DNA from: Bryobacteraceae bacterium | GTDB taxonomy: Bacteria > Acidobacteriota > Terriglobia > Bryobacterales > Bryobacteraceae | Length of the DNA stretch: 64,000 bases | NCBI GenBank assembly: GCA_029975915.1 | Contig: JARKOC010000466.1 | Span: 124,001 to 188,000, forward strand | Reading direction: 5' to 3' | Notes under the pieces: generated by a model | The model's database searches: none | Told to the model about the DNA's origin: nothing | What the model saw: the letters and a program-made list of their open reading frames with translations, nothing else | Translations under genes and position numbers: made by a program | Part shown: positions 49,063-56,743 of the stretch, piece by piece | Numbering within the stretch: the stretch's first letter is position 1 | Layout of the letters: every line of letters begins with the position of its first letter

Positions 49063-51873
49063 TTACCGCCGACCTCCTCGGCTCCCTCCACCGCCACTGC
49101 TGCGTGCGCCGCCACCGCCAAACGAACCGCCGCCTCCACTGCTCCGGCCGGTTCCTACAATTCCTCCCCCTCCGCCGAATCCACCACTGCTGCGGCTTGA
49201 CATGCCGCCGCCAAACGAACCTCCACCGTTACGGGAGCTCCCAGATGGCGAACTCACGATGCCTCCGCCACCGTAGCTGCGGCTCGATCCACTCCCATAG
49301 CTTCGGCTGTCCATACTCCTGGTGGAAGGCATCGATCGCGATTCGCTCATCCCATACGACCTTGTGCCAAACGACTCACTCCGGCTGACCGATGGCCGGC
49401 TACCGGTCTCCCCGCCTCCAGTGGACCAGCCGCCGCGGGTCCCGGACCACGCGGACCTCGACTCGTCCCGGTTCTGGACGCCGCCAGTTGATCCAGTCCC
49501 AAAACTGCGCGAACTCGCTGCTTCTCCCGAACCTCCGCTGGTGGACCAGCGGCCCTCAGACGCGCCGCTGACAAAGCCCGTGGCGGGCGCCGTGGAGCGC
49601 CCGCCCGCCATGTCATTATTTCCACCCCGTCCGCCGGTGCGCGGAGACTCGCCCCGGGAGGGAGATTCGTTCCGGGAAGGAGTGGACCTTTCCATCTCCA
49701 TGCGCGGCGATTCGCTGCGAGGCGATTCAATCCTGGAGGGCTGGGAGTCACGGCCGGAATTGCCACGAGTTGACATAATTCCGCCGCCACTGTCGCCGCT
49801 TGTCGATCGACGCTCACCGCCTTCGTTGCCGCGAGTGGACCAGACTGATCGTCCGCTTTCACTCCTTCCGTTGTTGGTACTGTCCGGCTGGCGTCCGCCA
49901 CCGTTCTCACCCGTCCTTGTGGACCAGATTCCGCGGTTGCCTTCGGCGCTTCTGGCCGGGGCCTCGGCGCTTCTGGAACCAGCATCGTTGCGGGTCCCGC
50001 GCCCGGGGTCTCCAAAGCTGCGCCATCCGCTGCGGGGTTCTGTTGCGGCCGCTTCCCCGCCCCGGTCGGCCTCGGGAGCACGGCCGGTTCGCACCACACC
50101 GATGTCGCCGGCGGTTCTTGTTCCGGAGGGATTGCCAAAGCTCCTCCAACCGGAGCGGCCGGAGCCGCCTGTTTCTTCACCGCTCCTGGGAGCTGCGGAA
50201 CGGCCTTCCACGGCGGCGTTTTCACCGCCACGACCCCGGGTGGCGGGAGCTTCGCCGACCGTTCTCCAGCCTCCACGATTCTCCTCACCGGTCCGGGCGG
50301 TGCGCCCAGTCTCCGTACCAGCGCCCCGCGCATTGGTGCCGAGCACCCCCTCACGGCTTGCGCCGCTCCGGCCGGATTCGATCCCGTCACCACCCCGGCG
50401 CGCTTCAGGCAGAGCGCGGTTGCCGGCGGTCTGAATGACCTCCCTCTGACGGTCGAACGGCACCCGTTCGACTCCGCGGGCGGCGGTCCTCGCATAGAAC
50501 CTTTCGTTGCCGTTGCGGCTCTGTGGAACCGCGCGGGCGTCGCGTTCGGCATACCGCATGCTGTCCCGGCCTGGCGAGACCGGCAGCACGCCCTTCACAA
50601 GGCTGGCGCGGCCAAGATCGTTCGCATCGCCGCGATAGGCTTGGCCTTTCATACCTCGGCTAAAGTCGCCGTCGTGCACCGAGATCGCATTGGAAACGCG
50701 AGCGTTGCGATAGATGTTGGTGATATTCACGTTGTTGACAACCGTGATGCGGTTATAGATGTCGCCACTCCGGTAGCCGCGGTAGTGCGAACGCCCCCAC
50801 CAGCGGTGGAACGGGTCATAGGGAGCCAGCGGCACCCAGCCCATGCGGCCCCAACCGCCGCCAAAACCGATGCCGACTCCCCCGCCGCCCCAGCCGAACC
50901 AGGCCACAATACCCGGGCTCCAGTAGTGCCTGACACCAACATAGGCTCCGGGATACCAGCACCACCGGCCTCCATGATGGAACCACCGGCCATAGTGATA
51001 CGGCGCCCAGCCCCAGGGATCGTAGCTGACCCAAGTCCAGCCATACCAGTCCGTCCAAGCCCAGCGGCCATAGCGGTACGGAGCCCAGCCAATGGCGACA
51101 TATGGTTGCCAGACGTAGCCATAGGGAGCCACATAGACCCAATCGCCGTTTCCATAGAGGTCTTCCGCGCCGTAGATGTCTCGGCTGACATAGCGGTAGG
51201 TCTCAAGACCACGGCGGAGTTCCTTGTCGCGGTTCTCATTGAACCGGTCCCAGTCGTCGCGGCCCAGCGCCGCCACCATCTGGAACACCGGCTCGCCGTT
51301 CTCGCCGTTGCGCACCAGCATAGTCCGGCCAGACCGCAGACGCTGCGTTCCACTGGGCGTATAGATTTCGACTTCGCCGCTGCGCACCGTGATCTCGGCG
51401 GTTCCGTCTTCACGGACCGTGATCCGGTAGCTGCCATAGGCGACAGGCCGCACCGCGGCCGCCGGCGTCGAGATCTCCACCTGCGCGTCGCCGCCCTTCA
51501 AGGCGCTGAAGGTGGCCGTACCGCGGGCCAGTTGCAGCAGATAACGTCCATTTTCAATGTCGGCCAACCTGACCTCGGTGACTTCGGCCAAACGAATCCT
51601 GTGATAGTAGTCGAATTGGACTTCAGCGCGCGACCGCGGACCGGCGAAGACACGGTCTTCGGTCATCAGCGGGGCGTTGATGGCTCCGGCGACCCAGTCG
51701 CCCGAGTCGCCCCGGCGGACCGAAACTTCACCGTTCATCAGACTCAAACGCGCCACGCCGCGGCCGGGGCCCTCGGCGTCGTCTTCGTTGCCCGTCTGGG
51801 CAAACACGGGAGGAACGGCTCCAGCCAGCATCAGCGCGAGCAGAGCCGGGAAGGTGAGATTGCGGCGTTTCAT
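49063..51873 (-). CDS. Exported FecR-domain/DUF6600 protein with long low-complexity tail
   Basis: 936 residues. A signal peptide (about 1-26, ending VFAQ) is followed by a FecR domain (about 40-190: VARLSLMNGEVSVRRGDSG, ISTPAAAVRPVAYGSYRI, GEVEIYTPSGTQRLRSG). A DUF6600-type region of Trp/Tyr/Gly repeats fills about 215-350 (WVYVAPYGYVWQPYV, WGWAPYHYGRW). The remaining about 550 residues are Arg/Ser/Gly-rich with recurring R-S-x-W and S-R-G-G units, strongly basic and probably disordered. The protein is probably periplasmic or surface-located. I chose the ATG at 51873, with AAAGGAGG ten bases upstream. A divergent gene, yfhO-like, starts 103 bases away. Confidence 0.8.
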   Translation of the reverse strand: MKRRNLTFPALLALMLAGAVPPVFAQTGNEDDAEGPGRGVARLSLMNGEVSVRRGDSGDWVAGAINAPLMTEDRVFAGPRSRAEVQFDYYHRIRLAEVTEVRLADIENGRYLLQLARGTATFSALKGGDAQVEISTPAAAVRPVAYGSYRITVREDGTAEITVRSGEVEIYTPSGTQRLRSGRTMLVRNGENGEPVFQMVAALGRDDWDRFNENRDKELRRGLETYRYVSRDIYGAEDLYGNGDWVYVAPYGYVWQPYVAIGWAPYRYGRWAWTDWYGWTWVSYDPWGWAPYHYGRWFHHGGRWCWYPGAYVGVRHYWSPGIVAWFGWGGGGVGIGFGGGWGRMGWVPLAPYDPFHRWWGRSHYRGYRSGDIYNRITVVNNVNITNIYRNARVSNAISVHDGDFSRGMKGQAYRGDANDLGRASLVKGVLPVSPGRDSMRYAERDARAVPQSRNGNERFYARTAARGVERVPFDRQREVIQTAGNRALPEARRGGDGIESGRSGASREGVLGTNARGAGTETGRTARTGEENRGGWRTVGEAPATRGRGGENAAVEGRSAAPRSGEETGGSGRSGWRSFGNPSGTRTAGDIGVVRTGRAPEADRGGEAAATEPRSGWRSFGDPGRGTRNDAGSRSAEAPARSAEGNRGIWSTRTGENGGGRQPDSTNNGRSESGRSVWSTRGNEGGERRSTSGDSGGGIMSTRGNSGRDSQPSRIESPRSESPRMEMERSTPSRNESPSRGESPRTGGRGGNNDMAGGRSTAPATGFVSGASEGRWSTSGGSGEAASSRSFGTGSTGGVQNRDESRSAWSGTRGGWSTGGGETGSRPSVSRSESFGTRSYGMSESRSMPSTRSMDSRSYGSGSSRSYGGGGIVSSPSGSSRNGGGSFGGGMSSRSSGGFGGGGGIVGTGRSSGGGGSFGGGGARSSGGGGSRGGRR

Positions 51874-51976
51874 GGCCGTCGGCCTCCTTTCTTTCGACCA
51901 AGTCATGTGCAATTGCCTTGCCAGATCACATTTGGTTGATTCTGCTACACTTTTACTCGAATACGGGGGAACCGGC

Positions 51977-54217
51977 ATGGCCGAAATCCACCACTCCGGA
52001 CGGAATCAACCACCAGCGGATCTATCGCGATTGGCCGCGGCCATCGTGTTGATCCTTCTCGTCTGCGGCTTCTACTGGAAGCTGTCGCTCACAAACCAGT
52101 TCACGTGGCTTCACGGGAGCGACACCACGGCCCAGGTTCTGCCCTGGCTCCAATTTCAGGCGCGCGAGTGGCAGTCCGGGCGAGTTCCCCTCTGGACTCC
52201 TCACTCCTGGTATGGCCAGCCGCTCATCGGCCAGACCCAGCCCGGTGTGGCCTACCCACTGAACTGGCTCTTGTTCGCCACGCCGCTGAGGGACGGATTC
52301 CTCAAAACCGGCTGGCTGAACTGGTATTTCATTGCCATGCACCTGCTGGGCGCTTGGTTCACTTACCTTCTGGCGAGGGACCTCGGATGCCGCCGCGTGG
52401 CTGCCATATTTGCCGGATGCGCCTTTACTCTACTTGGCTGGATGGGGCAGACGGAATGGCCGCAAATGCTGAATGGTGCGGTTTGGGCGCCGCTGGTCTT
52501 GCTCTTCGTTTTCCGCATTTGCCGCGGCCGGTCGATCTATGCCTCGGCGGTCTATGGAGGAGTATTCTTCGGCATGTCTTGGTTGGGGGGCCACCATTTG
52601 GGGCCGACCTTCCTCGCGCTGGCTTGCGGCGGGATCTTGCTCTGGAACAGCGTGTATCAGCCGCGGCGTTTGGCCGCGGCAGCTGTCTTCTTCCTGGTGG
52701 CGGCCTGCGCCGGGGCGGCTCAGATCCTGCCCTCCTATGAATATGGCCGCGAATCAGTAAGGTGGGTTGGAGGGCCGGTTCCGATCGGATGGGATGTAAA
52801 GGTTCCCTGGACCGTTCATAAAGAGTTCCGTGCCCGGCCGGCGGACCTGTTAGGCATCGTATTCCCATCCATGTCAACTCACACCACGCTTTACCAGGGC
52901 GTGGTGACATTCAGCCTGGCTGTTTGCGGCGTCTGGCTCTGCCGGCGCTGGCGCGAGGCCCGGTGGCTGGCGGCCATGGGCGCTTTGGCGGTCTTGTTCG
53001 CGCTCGTCGAGAATTCGCCTCTGCATGGCTGGCTATACAGCCTGGTCCCGATTGTGGACAAGGCAAGGAATCCTTCGTCGGCTCTCTACCTGTTTGGACT
53101 GGCTGTAGCGGTGCTCTCTGCGATGGCGTTGGACCGGCTAGAGCGGGACCGGGCGGCTACCGGCCGGGCGGTACGCTGGCTTTTCTGGTTTGGCACAGGG
53201 ATTTTCGGGTTGCGGGCGGCGTGGGCGTTGACGCACGAATACGGACCGCTCAAAGAGGACCGGGCTCTGATCACCGCCGCCTGCGCCATGGCCTTGGCCT
53301 GGCTGCTGACCTCGGTCCGGAACAGACGGACCCGCCTGACTGCAGCCACCCTTTGCGCCACGCTGCTGATGCTGACCGAAGCGACGAACGAGAATTCGTT
53401 CTTCTTGCCATCCTACACCGAGCCCGAGCGCACGGCACTCAGAACGGCCATGTCGGAACATAACGACATCGCGGCATTTCTGAGAAGCCAGCCAGACTTT
53501 CCCCGGACGGTTGTCGACCATACGAAGATCAGCTACAACTTTGGCGACTGGCACGGTTTGGATACCACTGGCGGGTATCTGGCCAGCCTAACCGGCGGGC
53601 TTTTTTACTCGGGCATGACGGGGCCCCCAGGCTATCGCCTCACGGGGAGCGCCTTTCTGATCAGTGACAAACCGTCCGGCAACCACACAGTGGACGTCTA
53701 TACCGGCAAGTCCGGCCTGAAGGTCTTTAAGGATCCCGATGCGTTGCCACGGGCGTTCGCGGTGCACGAATTGCTGGACTGGCTGCCGAAGCACACATCC
53801 GCGATGATGAGCGACCATTACCGGGACCGGCTCCCGCAAGCCGCCTTTGTTACAGGCGCGGCGCCTCGTCTGGAAACGTGCCCGGACCGTCCGAGCCAGG
53901 TGTGGATGAAGTCGCACAATCCAGGCCGGGTGGTACTGGAAGCGCAGATGGGCTGCCGCGGGTTGGTTGTCCTGACCGATACGTTCTATCCGGGCTGGAG
54001 GGCGACGGTGGACGGCGTAGAGGCGCCGATCCTGGATGCGTATGGAGCGTTTCGAGGCGTGGTTGCCGGCGCTGGCGCGCACAGAATCGTAATGGTCTAC
54101 CGGCCCTTTTCGGTCATCGCCGGAGCGGCGCTGACTCTGGCCGTGTGGCTCGGAGCGGCTGCGCTGTTTGTGTCGAATTGGAGGAAGCGGCGGGCCACGT
54201 CCCGGCTGCTAACATAG
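51977..54217 (+). CDS. YfhO-family multi-pass membrane protein (GT-C type)
   Basis: 746 residues with about 10-12 membrane helices. WLHGSDTTAQVLPWLQFQARE, the LWTPHSWYGQPLIGQTQPGVAYPLNWLLF loop, split here as SWYGQPLIGQ and YPLNWLLFATPL, and the ending VLTDTFYPGWRATVDG followed by AHRIVMVYRPFSV are characteristic of YfhO-type glycosyltransferase-C proteins, which transfer sugars from lipid carriers to wall polymers or proteins. The acceptor is unknown. The ATG has a GGGGGA ribosome site. It is followed after four bases by the NRAMP gene, so they are probably one transcript. Confidence 0.88.
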   Translation: MAEIHHSGRNQPPADLSRLAAAIVLILLVCGFYWKLSLTNQFTWLHGSDTTAQVLPWLQFQAREWQSGRVPLWTPHSWYGQPLIGQTQPGVAYPLNWLLFATPLRDGFLKTGWLNWYFIAMHLLGAWFTYLLARDLGCRRVAAIFAGCAFTLLGWMGQTEWPQMLNGAVWAPLVLLFVFRICRGRSIYASAVYGGVFFGMSWLGGHHLGPTFLALACGGILLWNSVYQPRRLAAAAVFFLVAACAGAAQILPSYEYGRESVRWVGGPVPIGWDVKVPWTVHKEFRARPADLLGIVFPSMSTHTTLYQGVVTFSLAVCGVWLCRRWREARWLAAMGALAVLFALVENSPLHGWLYSLVPIVDKARNPSSALYLFGLAVAVLSAMALDRLERDRAATGRAVRWLFWFGTGIFGLRAAWALTHEYGPLKEDRALITAACAMALAWLLTSVRNRRTRLTAATLCATLLMLTEATNENSFFLPSYTEPERTALRTAMSEHNDIAAFLRSQPDFPRTVVDHTKISYNFGDWHGLDTTGGYLASLTGGLFYSGMTGPPGYRLTGSAFLISDKPSGNHTVDVYTGKSGLKVFKDPDALPRAFAVHELLDWLPKHTSAMMSDHYRDRLPQAAFVTGAAPRLETCPDRPSQVWMKSHNPGRVVLEAQMGCRGLVVLTDTFYPGWRATVDGVEAPILDAYGAFRGVVAGAGAHRIVMVYRPFSVIAGAALTLAVWLGAAALFVSNWRKRRATSRLLT

Positions 54218-54221
54218 TCGC

Positions 54222-56090
54222 TTGAGCGAAAAGCGTTCGCTTTCCGAAGTCCATTCATCGGTCGCGACGTCTCACCCGTCGCTGTGGCGGCGCGTCTTTG
54301 CCTTTGCCGGGCCCGCTTACCTGGTTTCGGTGGGTTACATGGACCCGGGCAACTGGGCCACCGACATCGAGGGCGGCGCGCGTTTCGGTTACCAGTTGCT
54401 TTGGGTCTTGGTGTTGTCCAACGCCATGGCGATTCTGCTCCAGACGCTCAGCGCGCGCCTGGGCATTGTGGCCGGGTTGGACTTGGCGCAGGCGTGCCGG
54501 CGCCACTATCCGAAGCGTGTTTCCCAGGCGCTTTGGGCGCTTTGCGAACTGGCCATCGCGGCATGCGATTTGGCTGAACTGCTGGGCGCGGCGATCGGAC
54601 TGAACCTGTTGTTCGGCATCCCGTTGATATACGGTGTCCTGCTGACCACCCTGGATACCTTCCTGGTGCTTTGGTTCACGCGTTTCGGCATCCGAATGAT
54701 GGAATCGATCATTCTGGCGTTCATAACTATCATCGCCGGGTGCTTCTTTATCGAGATCTTTCTGTCCAAACCGGTCTGGAGCGAGGTGGCGGGCGGGCTG
54801 GTCCCGCGCCTCAGCTTCGATAGCCTCTACGTCGCCATCGGCATCCTGGGAGCGACAGTGATGCCGCACAATCTTTATCTGCATTCATCGCTGGTGCAGA
54901 CCCGCCGCATCAGCCATGGCGATGAGGCCAAGCGCGACGCCTGCAAATACAACCTGGTCGACTCCGTCATTGCTCTGAACGGCGCGCTCCTGGTGAATGC
55001 TGCCATCTTGATTCTGGCGGCGGCGACGTTCTTTAAGAACGGCGTCGTGGTGACGGAAATCAAGCAGGCGCATCAGATGCTGGCGCCGCTGCTGGGAACA
55101 GGCCTCGCCTCGGCGGCCTTCGCCATCGCCCTGTTGTGTTCGGGCCAGAGTTCCACGATCACCGGGACCATGGCCGGGCAGATCGTGATGGAGGGCTTCC
55201 TGGACATCCGGATGCGGCCGTGGCTGAGGCGGCTCATCACGCGCGCCGTGGCTGTGGCGCCGGCGGTGATCACAATCATCGTGGCTGGTGAACAGGCTGT
55301 CTACCGGCTGCTGATCTTCTCGCAGGTGGTCCTGAGCCTCCAGCTTCCGTTTGCTGTCATCCCGCTGATCCGGTTCACTTCCGACCGGGCCCGGATGGGC
55401 GTTTTCGCCAGTCCCGGCTGGGTGAAGGCGTTGGCCTGGTCGGCGGCTGCGGTCATCTTGGGCCTCAACGGGCTGCTTGCCTGGGACGCGGTCGCGGACT
55501 GGATCCGGGCATGGCCGCTGGCCGCCGTCATCGTCATCCCAATCAACTTGGCCATCGGCGGGTTGCTGGCTTGGCTGATCGCCGAACCCTGGATTCGAAA
55601 GGAACCAGCGCCGGAAGGCGCAGGCGGTCCTTCGCCTGTCGAACTGGATCTTGGCGCCCCGGTTTACCGCCAAATCCTTGTTCCCTTGGACCATTCGAGG
55701 CTGGATGCGGAGACCCTGCTGCACGCCACGGCTCTTGCCCGGAGCCACCAGGCGCGCATGATCCTGCTGCACGTGGAGGAGGATGTCACCAGTTTCCTGT
55801 ATGGCAGTGTCTCAACGACGGCGGAGGTCGAACATGGACAGGTCTATCTCGAATCGCTGCGTGTGAGCGTCGAGAAAGCCGGGGTGGAAACCGAATTGGT
55901 CGTGGCGCATGGCGGCAAGGTGAGCCAGCAGATCATTCGCACCGCAAAAGCCTACGGGGCAGATCTGCTCGTGATGGGCGCTCACGGCCATAAAGGCTTG
56001 AAGGACATGATTTTCGGGGCTACTATTAATGAAGTACGTCACAGTGTAGGCGTACCCGTTCTTGTGGTCCGGGATCGCGCGGACCGCTGA
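54222..56090 (+). CDS. NRAMP divalent metal transporter fused to a universal stress domain
   Basis: 622 residues. Residues about 20-465 form an NRAMP/MntH-type transporter with metal-site motifs DPGNW (41-45) and MPHN (214-217), importing manganese or ferrous iron with protons. After a short linker, about residues 480-620 are a UspA domain: RQILVPLDHSRLDAET, ILLHVEEDV and the nucleotide motif MGAHGHKGLKDMIFGATINE. The fused cytoplasmic domain may sense ATP or stress and adjust transport, which is inference. The start is TTG at 54222, four bases after the YfhO stop, without a strong ribosome site; no better start is visible. Confidence 0.92.
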   Translation: MSEKRSLSEVHSSVATSHPSLWRRVFAFAGPAYLVSVGYMDPGNWATDIEGGARFGYQLLWVLVLSNAMAILLQTLSARLGIVAGLDLAQACRRHYPKRVSQALWALCELAIAACDLAELLGAAIGLNLLFGIPLIYGVLLTTLDTFLVLWFTRFGIRMMESIILAFITIIAGCFFIEIFLSKPVWSEVAGGLVPRLSFDSLYVAIGILGATVMPHNLYLHSSLVQTRRISHGDEAKRDACKYNLVDSVIALNGALLVNAAILILAAATFFKNGVVVTEIKQAHQMLAPLLGTGLASAAFAIALLCSGQSSTITGTMAGQIVMEGFLDIRMRPWLRRLITRAVAVAPAVITIIVAGEQAVYRLLIFSQVVLSLQLPFAVIPLIRFTSDRARMGVFASPGWVKALAWSAAAVILGLNGLLAWDAVADWIRAWPLAAVIVIPINLAIGGLLAWLIAEPWIRKEPAPEGAGGPSPVELDLGAPVYRQILVPLDHSRLDAETLLHATALARSHQARMILLHVEEDVTSFLYGSVSTTAEVEHGQVYLESLRVSVEKAGVETELVVAHGGKVSQQIIRTAKAYGADLLVMGAHGHKGLKDMIFGATINEVRHSVGVPVLVVRDRADR

Positions 56091-56197
56091 GACATCCGCG
56101 GTTCCAGCCTGTGTCGGCTTGACCCATCCGCGTACCGGCCATCATTTATTTTGAATCACTTACAGAGCTTTTCTTTGGCGCTTCAATTGCGTCAGAG

Positions 56198-56743
56198 ATG
56201 TTGATGCTCCGCCGTCTGTATATTCTTGGCATCGGGTTGGCGCTTCTGGCAAGCCAGTTGTCCGCGACGACCCTGGAGCGGCTGAGCCTGGAGGAGATGA
56301 CGGCGAACAGTCATATCATTGTCCGGGCAACCGTACTCGGGCAATCCGCAGTTCAGCGGGGTTCGCTGGTCTATACGGTCTACTCCCTGCGAGTGACCGA
56401 ACGACTTAAGGGCGAAGCCGGGAATCCGCTCCAGGTTTCGGTCCCTGGAGGAACGCTCGGGCGTCTTCGCCAGACATTCTCAGGATCGCCCTCGCTCACT
56501 ACCGGCGCCGAGTACGTGGTCTTCATCTGGAAAGGCAAGAGCGGCAACCTTCACATTCTCGGTCTCTCGCAGGGGTTGTTTGACCTGAAGGTCAACCAGG
56601 CGGGTGAAGCGACGCTGAGCCGTGGCGTCATCGACGCACAGTTGGTGGACAAGACGGGCAAGACGGTGCAATCCCGGCCGGAGACGCTCACTCTCGAACA
56701 ATTGCGTCAGATGGTCAGGGCGCGCGCGGAGGCGGTGAGATGA
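56198..56743 (+). CDS. Small exported protein, partner of the metzincin
   Basis: 181 residues, family not identified. A signal peptide (about 1-23, ending LSA) is followed by a beta-rich domain: ANSHIIVRATVLGQSA, YTVYSLRVTERLKGEAG, LQVSVPGGTLGRLRQTFSG, EYVVFIWKGKSGNLHILG. This layout recurs in secreted proteins encoded before matrixin-type proteases in this group of bacteria. The ATG is at 56198. The stop overlaps the protease start as ATGA, so both are made together. It could be an inhibitor, chaperone or cofactor of the protease; the sequence does not say. Confidence 0.7.
   Translation: MLMLRRLYILGIGLALLASQLSATTLERLSLEEMTANSHIIVRATVLGQSAVQRGSLVYTVYSLRVTERLKGEAGNPLQVSVPGGTLGRLRQTFSGSPSLTTGAEYVVFIWKGKSGNLHILGLSQGLFDLKVNQAGEATLSRGVIDAQLVDKTGKTVQSRPETLTLEQLRQMVRARAEAVR

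Noticed and set aside
49322..50552. Two open frames of about 370-400 codons inside the FecR/DUF6600 gene
   Set aside because: They are other-frame readings of the repetitive Arg/Ser/Gly tail (Pro/Leu- or Arg/Pro/Ala-rich) without domains or ribosome sites.
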